Shown one piece after another: positions 11,764 through 22,126 of a stretch of DNA of 64,000 nt (the first letter of the stretch is position 1; each line of letters opens with the position of its first letter). The stretch is taken from assembly GCF_003086295.3 (NCBI RefSeq), contig NC_092048.1:91740626-91804625 (forward strand). Direction: 5' to 3'. The DNA is from Arachis hypogaea (lineage: Eukaryota > Streptophyta > Magnoliopsida > Fabales > Fabaceae). The notes beneath the pieces were generated by a model, which saw nothing but the letters and a program-made list of their open reading frames with translations, had not been told where the DNA came from and searched no databases. The translations under genes were made by a program, and so were the position numbers.

Positions 11764-12389
11764 GAGACCTATGTGGATTGTTATCAACATGTAATCTACC
11801 CTGTTAATGGACCAAATCTGTGGGATCGGATTCAGAATGATAATGTGCTACCACCAGTCTTTAGGAAACCAATAAGGCATCCTAAATTAAGCGGGAACAA
11901 GGCTGGTGATGAGCCACGGAACAATGGACCATTGTCTAAATTATCCAAGGCTGGACAATAACAAAAATAATGCTCCTACTATTTTGCACTTGGTCACAAT
12001 AAAAGAACCTGTCCTAGAAAACGTAGGGTAGAGGCCTCAGCAAAAAAGATAAATTTGTTGATATCAATTTAGACTATGCTTCTATGGATTAAAGATAATT
12101 TAGACTATGTAATTGATTATTACCAATTTGTTGAAACCAATTTGTTGATATCTCTATTTTTTGTTACTGGTTGTAGAATGATGCAGCTCAACAGGGCAAG
12201 AAAAGTGTGGCACAATTAGGACCAAAAACCCCATCAAGATTGCAGCAAAGGCAACAGCAAAAGCAGCAACAAAAACTCAGCCAAAGAGAAAGAGCAATAC
12301 ACAAGGTGGAGGGACCTAACAGTCACAAACCTCCTTCAAGAGAGCTAAATGCAGCAGCAGCGCCAGTCAATCACAGCCATCGAGAATAA
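11764..12389 (+). pseudogene. MULE transposase, C-terminal end
   Basis: In-frame reading right after the F insertion gives YPVNGPNLWDRI, PPVFRKPIRHPKLSG and a CCHC-type knuckle remnant ending LGHNKRTC. This is the conserved tail that follows the SWIM finger in MuDR/FAR1-type transposases. In the knuckle the second cysteine is tyrosine (CSYY), and two in-frame TAA codons precede it (first at 11959). After a probable intron (acceptor at 12175-12176) a glutamine/lysine-rich exon runs to a stop at 12387-12389. It would bind and cut transposon ends; this copy is truncated and dead. Confidence 0.75.
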
Positions 12390-13011
12390 TAATTAATAGC
12401 CCATCAAGAAAGACCTTGAAGTACATGGCTAAAACACCACCTAGGGCCTGGAAATCATTGGGATGAATTTATAGTAGCTTTTATTGTTTGAATATATGTT
12501 TTGTAATGAAAGTGGCAATAACCAAGAGCTGATGTCCCTGTAATACTTTAGACAAGCTACTTTAAGACTTCTATTTTGACGGTTATCTTTTGTGTTGTTA
12601 TGCTTTTTCTGGTTATGTTCGCATACTTTAAGACTTGTTTGGAGATTGTAATGGTTTAGAGAAGCTACTTTAAGACTTCTCCAGTATTAATGGTTAAAAT
12701 GAATTTTCAGGAGTATGATTATGTGAATTGCTTCTTTAAGTCTTCTGTTTATTGGTTGTCAAACTGATTTAAAATACTACAATGCCCAATATTGTATCTC
12801 AAAATTCAAAAACTCATATTTTTTCATTTCACTCAATACTTGACAATGTTACGTCACATACCTTTACACATAACTGTTATCACCCTAAATGTATGTCAAT
12901 TTTTTTATTTCACTCAATTTTGACATTCATATCAAACTAGGGACATCAGGAGAAAAATGAATAAAGATAATTGTTAACCCCCTAAATCACAACTCCAAAT
13001 CTTGCAGCAAT
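12390..13011. other. Non-coding interval between convergent pseudogenes
   Basis: AT-rich sequence, probably the 3' untranslated part of the transposase gene (repeated TTTAAGACTTCT/GTTTAGA phrases at 12540-12745) meeting the 3' end of the minus-strand GRF gene. No coding seen. Confidence 0.5.
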
Positions 13012-13491
13012 TCAAATGTATGTCAAACTCATATGCCTTGCATAATTAAATCGGTCATATAGCAGCAACCCAGCTGTTATCCATCCAACAACTCCAACAG
13101 CAAGTGCCAATGCAAATTTCCTTTCAGCTTTCTGCAGGTTGCCTTCAACACACTTGCTTTCTTCTTTAGTTTTTGAATTTATGGGTCTTCTCCTTCATCC
13201 TCTGCCCAAGCAAAATACTCACATTCTTTTCTGATCTGTTCTCAGAAAACCAAAAAGAGGACACTAAACAGTTCAAAACCTCCATACACTAGCACCAAAC
13301 AGTATTTCAAAAGAAGAGACTGCAGAGAGGAGACTTACCTGATAGTTGACGCATCCCCAAAATCTTCTTCCAGGGTTCTTTTCTCTAGATGATGTCTACA
13401 ACACTGGTCTCTCCCCACAAAAGCACGTCCTTCTTCTCCCACGAGTCTTGTTGCTGCTACGCGAACCTTGAAAAGACGATTGAGGAGCCAT
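13012..13491 (-). pseudogene. GRF-type zinc-finger protein, two exons, broken
   Basis: The minus-strand ATG at 13491 opens exon 1 (to 13339), which contains CFCGERPVL and KNPGRRFWGCVNY, the first half of a GRF zinc finger. A GTAAGT donor at 13338 and a CAG acceptor ending at 13236 define a 103-bp intron. Exon 2 continues RKECEYFAWAEDEGEDP, completing the finger. After a one-base shift a charged coiled-coil segment (KEESKCVEGNLQKAERKF) and a membrane-like segment (ALALAVGVVGWITAGLLLY) follow, ending at 13012. An in-frame TAG at 13396-13398 and the shift make it a pseudogene. Domain order matches small plant GRF proteins with a C-terminal hydrophobic tail. It may be MULE cargo or a separate insertion. 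Confidence 0.75.
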
Positions 13492-13603
13492 TCTCAGAAG
13501 ATGAAGAACAACAATGTCAGGAGATTAGGGTTTACTTATTGACCCTAATTTCTTTTTCTTTTTTTTTTAAATCTTGCTTCCAACGATTAACTCGAGTGTC
13601 TAT
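13492..13603. other. Upstream region of the GRF pseudogene
   Basis: Short non-coding stretch with a T-rich run (13545-13570), ending in TCTAT (13599-13603). This matches TCTGT at 22675-22679 with one mismatch: the target duplication of the H LTR. Confidence 0.55.
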
Positions 13604-14599
13604 TGCTGCGCGAATTTGTGACTCGCACAACTAAACCAGCAAATGCACCAGGTCGTCCAAGTAATACCTCAGGTGAGTGAGGGTCGAATCCCACGAGGAT
13701 TGCCGGATTAAGCAAGCTGTGGTTATCCTGCAAATCTTAGTCAGGCGAATAGAAAGTTGGTTGTTGTTTATTATAGGCGCATAAATAAGCAATAATAAAA
13801 GCGATAAATAGTTGATGTAAAGACAGTAATGATAGATTAGTTAAGGCTTCGGAGATGCTTCTTCTTCTAGATTAACACGTCATGCTCACTACTTCAATGA
13901 TAAGTGATTCCTTCAATGGAAAGGCTGTAAGTGATTAAGTCATTGGTTGTGGTTATTAATCTCCTCGGGTCTAAACCAAACATCCGAACGGACTAGATCA
14001 ATCTGGGAGAGGGTGAAGCACACGCAATTCAATATCTTGATGATCCTACTCAAAATGCCACAGACAAGGTCGGATCTTCCAGATCAGAGATTGATGCTCT
14101 TATGGTTCTAGCCCTTAGAGCCACAGGAACCTTAATTACCCTTGACTAACGAGGTTTTATGTCAGATACCCCAATTAGCCCAGATAACTTGTTAGAACCC
14201 GTGATGCATTCTCAAGCTGTAGCTCAATACTATCCGGGTCAAGACTCGTAAAGAACTCATGTAGAATCGAAATTCATAAGGATGAAGAATGACAATGCAT
14301 CATAGAATAGAATCAAACATATATTGAAGTAGAAAAGTAATTGCATTGATCCATAGGAATCAACAGAGCTCCTAACCTTAACCTAGGAGGTTTAGTTGCT
14401 CATACTGTACAGAAAATAATATCTTATTCGAATGTGGTTGAAAAAATCCTAAACAGTGGTGATCTTCCGTTATATATACTAATGACTAAACTTAAAAAGA
14501 AACTAATAATAATTAGAAATTACAATAATGAAAGAAACTAAGCTAAAAGGTGCGAAAATCCACTTCTGGGCCCACTTACTGAGTGTCTTGGGCGGAGCA
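13604..14599 (-). repeat. Solo LTR H, left part
   Basis: Starts TGCTGCGCGAATTTG and shares the phrase CAGGTCGTCCAAGTAATACC and following sequence with A-type LTRs, so H is a diverged relative of A. With 22127-22674 it makes one LTR of about 1.54 kb in minus orientation. No internal region follows it, and near-matching 5-bp sequences flank the whole (TCTAT/TCTGT), so it is a solo LTR later split by G. Confidence 0.75.
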
Positions 14600-14909
14600 T
14601 GATGCCAAGGCATCTTAGGCTAGTTTCACTAGCCTTTTTCTTTTATTTTTAGTTGTTTTATGCATTTTCTAGAGCCTTAAGTAATCATTTTGGGGCAAAT
14701 AGTCATGCTTGTCTTAAATCATTCAACATGAAGATTTTGATGCAAATTCCATGAGTTTTTAGTTATATTCCTTGAAAGCTATGAATGGAAGAATTCTCAT
14801 GAATTTTTGCAAGACTTTGATGCAATTGTTTGGATGATTTCAGGGAAGAAGAGGCTAGGCAAGGAAGCAACAAAATCAATAAAGGAAGCTTGAATATCAC
14901 ATGTGGAGT

Positions 14910-15332
14910 TTAAGATCCAGTTTAAGCCTAAACTGGAGCTTAAACGCCAGAATCATGAAGGCTAAGAAATGCTGGAACTGGCGTTTAACCTCCAGTTTAA
15001 CCTTAAACTGGAAGTTAAACGCCAGAATGAGAATTTCACCAAGGAAGCATTTCCACGTTTAACCTCCAGTTTAACCTTAAACTGGAGGTTAAACGCCAGA
15101 ATTGAGAAATGAACCAGGATGGCTTTCCTCCATTTCCACGTTTAAGCTTCAGTTAACCTTAAACTGAAGCTTAAACGTGTTCGACAATTCCACACTCCAG
15201 GGTTGCCTTCTTCCATTTCCACGTTTAAGCTTCAGTTTAACCTTAAACTGAAGCTTAAACGTGCTCGAGCTTGTGCCTCCAGGGAGTGCCAGCGTTTAAG
15301 CTCCAGTTTAAGCTTAAACTGGAGCTTAAACG
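14910..15332. repeat. Array of palindromes in the G LTR
   Basis: Six consecutive inverted repeats built on GTTTAA(G/C)CTCCAGTTTAA and its complement. The last, 15293-15332, is a perfect 40-bp palindrome with no spacer. 15057-15094 has 18-bp arms around CC. The whole array is repeated in the 3' LTR (20185-20607). Confidence 0.9.
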
Positions 15333-15906
15333 TGTTATATGGAACAGCTTGACCATGTCTTCTTCAAACATAAATAACTTGAGCTACAAAACTCCAAATG
15401 AGGTGATTCAAAATGCATTGGAAAGAAGACATCTAGAGCTTTCCGAGCATATATGGCATGCATGGTGGATACTAAAAATTGAGGGAGAAAACAGCCCCGT
15501 AATGTGCATAGAAGAGCATAGTACCAACATGCAATCAGGCCAGCTGACCTCTTCACCTTCCATGGAGTATAACTTGAGCTATAGAGATCCAATTGAGGTG
15601 CTTCCAGTTGCGTTAGAAAGCTGACATCCATAGCTTTCCAACGAGGTATAATAGTCTATATTTGGCATCAAATTGGCAAGGTTGACAAAAGAACAAAGTG
15701 ACGACTCAAGAAAGGGGGGTGCAACGTTTGAGTGTAGTTTAATGGATCATTATCCTTTTTGGATCAATTATGTCACTCTACCCTTCAAGCAAGCAAGGCC
15801 CATCAACAACACCAAATCAAGGCCACAAGAATCATCTAGAATAGTTTATTTTCATTTGATTGTAATTTGCTTTGAATTTTATTTTCATTTTGTAATTTAG
15901 GGAGCC

Positions 15907-15915
15907 TATTTAAAG
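15907..15915 (+). promoter_or_regulatory. Probable TATA box of the G LTR
   Basis: TATTTAAAG in the context AGCCTATTTAAAGGCCTTAG. The D LTR has the same context with TATATAAAG at 51415, marking a shared core promoter. Confidence 0.5.
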
Positions 15916-16857
15916 GCCTTAGTTTCTGCATTTGAGACGGGGGGGATTGAAGGGGAATCCAGCCCCTGAGGGGGAGAGAACTGGAAATCATTTTCTTTTA
16001 GTTTTGTAATTGAATTCAGAGCTATGACTCACTAAACCCCTTTCATTGGGTTGGGGAGCTCTATTGTAATTCAATGAATCAATAATAGTTTTATCTTCTT
16101 CTTCAATCTTTTCTCTTGAATTTTGTTAGAAAGCTTCTCGATCTAATTCCATTGGGTAGTTGTCTTGGGAAAGAAACTACCCATAATTGGAATCCTTCGG
16201 AACCTTGGGAAAGGAATGGAGGATTCATGCTAGAGAAGCTTTCTCACAGTGAATTGGATTAGGGTTTGGATGGATATTGTGACATGTAATCCTACCAAAT
16301 TGTGGTTCATGAAACTGTGTGGTATAATCAGTGATCGAGCATCATCTCTTCTTATGAACATTTAAACCAAGGGATTGGGAATTTGTTTGTTTTTAGAGAG
16401 AATTGGTGAGCCAAGGGATTGGGATCCAATCATATAAGATTGCCAAGAAAAATTCAATGAATGCATTGGTTGAGGAAGAGATAAAAGTTGTTTTGATTCG
16501 GAGATCTCAATATCTCCTAACACCCAATGAATTCCCCATTTCTGATTTACCACTTTCTCTTTACATTCTGCAATTAAATTCATGCAATCACCCCCATCCC
16601 TTTTAATTTCAGCAATTTAGCTTCTCGCTCTTTAATTCATGCAATTTTACATTCCGCAATTCTCATCTAAATCTTGATTCCGCTCAACTAGAACATACTT
16701 CTAATCCGAATTGCTCACTCAACCAATCCTTGTGGGATTCGACCTCACTCTATTGTGAGTTTTTACTTGACGATAACCGGTGCACTTGCCGGAAGGAATT
16801 TTGCCGATCGTGCAATTTCCTAATCGTAGCATAACAAGTTTATGCGCATCAAGTTTA

Positions 16858-16876
16858 TGGCGCCGTTGCCGGGGAT
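16858..16876 (+). other. Primer-binding site of G (tRNA-Asp)
   Basis: TGGCGCCGTTGCCGGGGAT, 6 nt after the LTR end; a perfect match to the tRNA-Asp 3' end. Confidence 0.9.
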
Positions 16877-17056
16877 TGGTTTTCGATTGACAATTCTCCA
16901 ATTGGAAGTTAACTAGATTGAGCAATTTTTCTTTTCTTTTGTTAATAGTTTTTGTTTCAGTTTATTACTGCTAATTTCTGCAAATTTTAATTTGTTTTCT
17001 TTGCTTATTCACTTGTTAGCATACTAACCACTAGCTGTTTGTGATATTGCCTCACT

Positions 17057-18247
17057 ATGGAATTTCCACTATCTTTGGATGAGTATTGTTTGAGACTGAG
17101 CACATTGCAAAAAAGAAAGGAGTATCCATCATCTTTTGGTCAATCAAAATTCATGAGAGACTCTCCACCACCACAGAATGATTCATGTTATTATGCTCAT
17201 GGTGGGTGGGAGTATCAGGAACAGGAAACGGGGTACTTCCCAGAGCCACAAAATGGTCCATGTTTTGGTGAATTTGATCACTACTCAAGTTGTGGCTGGG
17301 AAGATCAAAACCAAAGAGATTTCACTTATTCACACCCCATTCATCAAGAGCCATCACCTCTGAATTATCCAACCTCACCTCCTAGTTTTACATATTCAAA
17401 TTCTTCATCACTTGAGCATTTCTCAGCACAAAATTCCTTCTCAAATTCATACAATTCATTTCACTATCCACAAGACTCATTCCACTACACACAAGAGTCA
17501 TACCACTACCAACACTCCAACCAAAGACTCTATCAGCCCACACAAAACACATACTCCCAGCCACCATATCACAGCCAAGATAATCAACCTCATCAACCCA
17601 ATCCGAACCAACAATTTCAAGATCAATTAAACAGGATAGAAGGAATGATTGCAACTATGGGCAGAGATGTGGCCGATTTGAAAAGCTTTAAGGAAGAAGT
17701 GATATCCAACTTACAAAATCATGGTGCTGCCATTCAAAAGCTAGAAGCACAAATTGGATATCTATCAAAGCAAATCCCTACCCAAAATTCTTCTAGTGAT
17801 ACCATGGCAAACCCAAGGGAGGAATCAGAAGAACAAGAAAGGGAGAAAGTCAATCAAGGGAGATCACACTCCAATGACACAGAGAGTTGCAAAGAGGAAG
17901 GGTTCATTGAACCACAAATTCAGGAAGCTTTTGATGAACAGGATACTCCAACTGTCCAACAACAACCAAGTTCTGAGATCAAGGATGTGAAGGCAGTAGA
18001 AACAAGCACCAAAATGAGGATTGTGACCGAGAAACAAAGGATCATATCCATGAAGAAGAGAAGGTCGAAGAACAATCCAACTCCTGAGCCAACAAGCAAG
18101 TTCACTCAAGCCAATGACAAGGGAAAGCTTGCTGGAAAGAAGCATTCACAACAAGGGGCACTAACTAGCTCCTTTATCCACTTGAAGTCATTCCTCTTAA
18201 CAAACTGGAAGAAGAGGAAGAAAGTCAGGAACAGCATGTCAAGCTAA
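17057..18247 (+). CDS. Gag-like Y/Q/H/S-rich protein of element G (396 aa)
   Basis: An intact reading frame in the gag position, starting at the first ATG after the leader. Residues ~35-100 hold two imperfect repeats of a PEPQN...CGWE unit. Residues ~110-195 are low complexity (Y, H, Q, S, N, P). Residues ~195-240 form a predicted coiled coil (LNRIEGMIATMGRDVADLKS) ending in IQKLEAQIGYLSKQI, a motif shared with the gag of A and C. The C-terminal third is charged and ends SFLLTNWKKRKKV. No capsid domain, zinc knuckle or protease is recognisable. The tail and the PEPQN repeat recur in D. Probably a particle or RNA-binding protein for an element that borrows its enzymes; function not proven. Confidence 0.75.
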   Translation: MEFPLSLDEYCLRLSTLQKRKEYPSSFGQSKFMRDSPPPQNDSCYYAHGGWEYQEQETGYFPEPQNGPCFGEFDHYSSCGWEDQNQRDFTYSHPIHQEPSPLNYPTSPPSFTYSNSSSLEHFSAQNSFSNSYNSFHYPQDSFHYTQESYHYQHSNQRLYQPTQNTYSQPPYHSQDNQPHQPNPNQQFQDQLNRIEGMIATMGRDVADLKSFKEEVISNLQNHGAAIQKLEAQIGYLSKQIPTQNSSSDTMANPREESEEQEREKVNQGRSHSNDTESCKEEGFIEPQIQEAFDEQDTPTVQQQPSSEIKDVKAVETSTKMRIVTEKQRIISMKKRRSKNNPTPEPTSKFTQANDKGKLAGKKHSQQGALTSSFIHLKSFLLTNWKKRKKVRNSMSS

Positions 18248-18266
18248 TGACGTTAAAGAAGCGCTT

Positions 18267-18284
18267 GTTGGGAGGCAACCCAAC
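18267..18284 (+). other. Post-coding hairpin of G
   Basis: GTTGGG-AGGCAA-CCCAAC, a perfect 6-bp stem 20 nt after the gag stop, inside a block (GTCAAGCTAATGACGTTAAA onwards) conserved in A, C and D. Confidence 0.75.
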
Positions 18285-19837
18285 CAAAGGTAGTTTTTCT
18301 TTTCTAGTTATTTCAATAAAAGAGTTAAGTAGATTTATCTGTATTGCAAGGAGCTAAGTTTGGTGTTGCACACCAAAACAATTCAAGGGTGAATGTGAGA
18401 TTCTAAGTTTGGTGTTCCACCAAAAAAAAAAAAACTTCATTAAAAGCACATTTCTACCTCAGCATGACTAGGCACTAGCTCCAACCAATCAGGGAAACTA
18501 CTTAAACAATAGTTTAATTTCTAGTTCATAGTTTCTTTTTCTAGTTCATAGTTATTTTCTTAATAAAAGCACATGAGGTTTTCTGCATATGATCCCAATT
18601 GCTGCATATGGCAAGGAACTAAGTTTCGTGTTCACACACCAATCTAAGTTCAGAGGCCTACAAACATCCATGCATGCTAACCAATTCTCAAAGTGCTTGG
18701 GGAACAAGCAACTTCTAATAGCTTTGCAGGAAGACAATCAATCTCATGGAAGGAATATACATCATCATCAAAGAGAACACCAAGGCTAGGAAGGATGATG
18801 AACAACAAAGAAGATGCTAAAAGGTTGTATTGTCACTTAATTACTTGTACTTTGAATTGCTGATATTTGAAGTTTGCATGCACCCCTGCTTTAAGTTTGA
18901 GTCATTGCAGTTTTTGTTTGTCTGTTTGTTTAATTTTCAAATAAGTGATAGTCTAAGTGTCTGGATAACTTCATCTTCTTAAACAAATGCTTGCCATGCT
19001 TGTTCTGTTTCCATAAAATAAAAGAAATGTTTGAACAAAAGTAACTCAATTCCATTTGGTAAGAAATCAAATAAGATTAAGTGTTGGTATGCATGTTTGA
19101 TTGAATAGTCAGCTCACTAAGAAATAAAGTTAGAATTGTCACTTTTAGTGGAAATTAGGATGCTGTCTATGGATCTTGATGAATAAATGTCTTTGGCCAT
19201 GAAAAAGAAAGAAAAAGAAGAAGAAAAAGCCACTGAAAAAGGGCAACCAAAAAGCAAAAAAAAAAAATTGAGAAAATAAGCTAGGCACCAATGGTTTGAA
19301 CTTCTGAGACAAATGCCTGTGGTGTTTATGTATTAAGGATATGCTTGGATGAATAGGTTCTGAGGAGTGTTTCAACACTTGGTAACTTGGGTTAACTAAC
19401 CCGGGATTATCAACCAAAAGTCCATTATCAAGAGCAACCTAAATACAAAACATTTAGTCACACAAAGAGGTGCTGGGCACCAATGTCTCAAGAAGAAATG
19501 TGAACTAAAATGCCTGTAGTGGATATGTGTAGTGCACTAATAAGAAAAAGAAAATGCCAAAGGCTTGAGCAACACATGACACTGAGCAACAAGGAGCAAA
19601 TAAGCTCAAAGAAAAAGAAAAACAAAGAAAAGAAACTTGCCAAGGATATGTGAATAACAAGAGGCCATAAGCAGTGTTTTAGTGGAAACATAAAAAGTGA
19701 CATTCTTACCTAAGAAACAATAAAGTGATGCTGCAGCAACTTTCTGCATGAACACCCCATTAATCAATGTCAATTACTTACTGATATGGCTAATGAATTT
19801 ACTTTCTGTTTCATTCTTTCTTCTCAATAATTCAGAA
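18285..19837 (+). other. 3' untranslated region of G
   Basis: About 1.55 kb without a gene. It carries tract-like motifs CTAAGTTTGGTGTT at 18355 and 18413 and a decayed one near 18620, followed by a weaker copy of the pre-tract hairpin (18694-18710, TGCTTG-GGGAA-CAAGCA). Also a poly(A) run at 18421 and scattered purine-rich stretches. Confidence 0.6.
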
Positions 19838-19874
19838 CTTGCTTGGGGACAAGCAAGGATTAAGTTTGGTGTTG
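19838..19874 (+). other. Pre-tract hairpin and polypurine tract of G
   Basis: 19838-19857 is CTTGCTTGGGGACAAGCAAG, a perfect 8-bp stem with a GGGA loop. It is followed by GATTAAGTTTGGTGTTG, whose end abuts the 3' LTR. Plus-strand DNA synthesis would start here. Confidence 0.75.
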
Positions 19875-22126
19875 TGATGCCAAGGCATCTTAGGCTAGTT
19901 TCACTAGCCTTTTTCTTTTATTTTTAGTTGTTTTATGCATTTTCTAGAGCCTTAAGTAATCATTTTGGGGCAAATAGTCATGCTTGTCTTAAATCATTCA
20001 ACATGAAGATTTTGATGCAAATTCCATGAGTTTTTAGTTATATTCCTTGAAAGCTATGAATGGAAGAATTCTCATGAATTTTTGCAAGACTTTGATGCAA
20101 TTGTTTGGATGATTTCAGGGAAGAAGAGGCTAGGCAAGGAAGCAACAAAATCAATAAAGGAAGCTTGAATATCACATGTGGAGTTTAAGATCCAGTTTAA
20201 GCCTAAACTGGAGCTTAAACGCCAGAATCATGAAGGCTAAGAAATGCTGGAACTGGCGTTTAACCTCCAGTTTAACCTTAAACTGGAAGTTAAACGCCAG
20301 AATGAGAATTTCACCAAGGAAGCATTTCCACGTTTAACCTCCAGTTTAACCTTAAACTGGAGGTTAAACGCCAGAATTGAGAAATGAACCAGGATGGCTT
20401 TCCTCCATTTCCACGTTTAAGCTTCAGTTAACCTTAAACTGAAGCTTAAACGTGTTCGACAATTCCACACTCCAGGGTTGCCTTCTTCCATTTCCACGTT
20501 TAAGCTTCAGTTTAACCTTAAACTGAAGCTTAAACGTGCTTGAGCTTATGCCTCCAGGGAGTGCCAGCGTTTAAGCTCCAGTTTAAGCTTAAACTGGAGC
20601 TTAAACGTGTTATATGGAACAGCTTGACCATGCCTTCTTCAAACATAAATAACTTGAGCTACAAAACTCCAAATGAGGTGATTCAAAATGCATTGGAAAG
20701 AAGACATCTAGAGCTTTCCGAGCATATATGGCATGCATGGTGGATACTAAAAATTGAGGGAGAAAACAGCCCCGTAATGTGCATAGAAGAGCATAGTACC
20801 AACATGCAATCAGGCCAGCTGACCTCTTCACCTTCCATGGAGTATAACTTGAGCTATAGAGATCCAATTGAGGTGCTTCCAGTTGCGTTAGAAAGCTGAC
20901 ATCCATAGCTTTCCAACGAGGTATAATAGTCTATATTTGGCATCAAATTGGCAAGGTTGACAAAAGAACAAAGTGACGACTCAAGAAAGGGGGGTGCAAC
21001 GTTTGAGTGTAGTTTAATGGATCATTATCCTTTTTGGATCAATTATGTCACTCTACCCTTCAAGCAAGCAAGGCCCATCAACAACACCAAATCAAGGCCA
21101 CAAGAATCATCTAGAATAGTTTATTTTCATTTGATTGTAATTTGCTTTGAATTTTATTTTCATTTTGTAATTTAGGGAGCCTATTTAAAGGCCTTAGTTT
21201 CTGCATTTGAGACGGGGGGGATTGAAGGGGAATCCAGCCCCTGAGGGGGAGAGAACTGGAAATCATTTTCTTTTAGTTTTGTAATTGAATTCAGAGCTAT
21301 GACTCACTAAACCCCTTTCATTGGGTTGGGGAGCTCTATTGTAATTCAATGAATCAATAATAGTTTTATCTTCTTCTTCAATCTTTTCTCTTGAATTTTG
21401 TTAGAAAGCTTCTCGATCTAATTCCATTGGGTAGTTGTCTTGGGAAAGAAACTACCCATAATTGGAATCCTTCGAAACCTTGGGAAAGGAATGGAGGATT
21501 CATGCTAGAGAAGCTTTCTCACAGTGAATTGGATTAGGGTTTGGATGGATATTGTGACATGTAATCCTACCAAATTGTGGTTCATGAAACTGTGTGGTAT
21601 AATCAGTGATCGAGCATCATCTCTTCTTATGAACATTTAAACCAAGGGATTGGGAATTTGTTTGTTTTTAGAGAGAATTGGTGAGCCAAGGGATTGGGAT
21701 CCAATCATATAAGATTGCCAAGCAAAATTCAATGAATGCATTGGTTGAGGAAGAGATAAAAGTTGTTTTGATTCGGAGATCTCAATATCTCCTAACACCC
21801 AATGAATTCCCCATTTCTGATTTACCACTTTCTCTTTACATTCTGCAATTAAATTCATGCAATCACCCCCATCCCTTTTAATTTCAGCAATTTAGCTTCT
21901 CGCTCTTTAATTCATGCAATTTTACATTCCGCAATTCTCATCTAAATCTTGATTCCGCTCAACTAGAACATACTTCTAATCCGAATTGCTCACTCAACCA
22001 ATCCTTGTGGGATTCGACCTCACTCTATTGTGAGTTTTTACTTGACGATAACCAGTGCACTTGCCGGAAGGAATTTTGCCGATCGTGCAATTTCCTAATC
22101 GTAGCATAACAAGTTTATGCGCATCA
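19875..22126 (+). repeat. 3' LTR of G
   Basis: Same length as the 5' LTR, with six substitutions found by eye (for example CTCGAGCTTG against CTTGAGCTTA near 20543). Ten bases after its CATCA end (22127-22136) still match the leader next to the 5' LTR before H sequence resumes. Confidence 0.9.

Larger units (their letters stand above)
14600..16851 (+). repeat. 5' LTR of G
   Basis: 2252 bp, opening TGATGCCAAGGCATCTTAGG and closing GCGCATCA before the primer-binding site. It has an array of long palindromes at 14910-15332 and a TATA-like box at 15907. The U5 end resembles those of C and D (CAATCCTTGTGGGATTCGAC). Confidence 0.9.
14600..22126 (+). mobile_element. LTR retrotransposon G, complete, young, non-autonomous
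   Basis: Plus-strand element with 5' LTR 14600-16851, tRNA-Asp primer-binding site 16858-16876, one intact gag-like gene, and a 3' region with hairpins, a polypurine tract and the 3' LTR 19875-22126. The two LTRs differ at only six positions that I could find in 2252 bp, so insertion is recent. No polymerase is encoded. The expected 5-bp duplication is missing: GAGCA lies on the left, while on the right the LTR is followed by AGTTTATGGC, identical to the sequence after the 5' LTR. Confidence 0.9.

Noticed and set aside
15293..15332. 40-bp palindrome as a microRNA precursor
   Set aside because: A perfect palindrome without a loop inside a repeated array does not match a microRNA hairpin; small-RNA data would be needed, so it is reported only as structure.
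15271..15624. Open frame of about 117 codons in both G LTRs (again at 20540-20899)
   Set aside because: It lies wholly inside the LTR, runs out of the palindrome array, has no family resemblance, and is kept between copies only because the LTRs are nearly identical.
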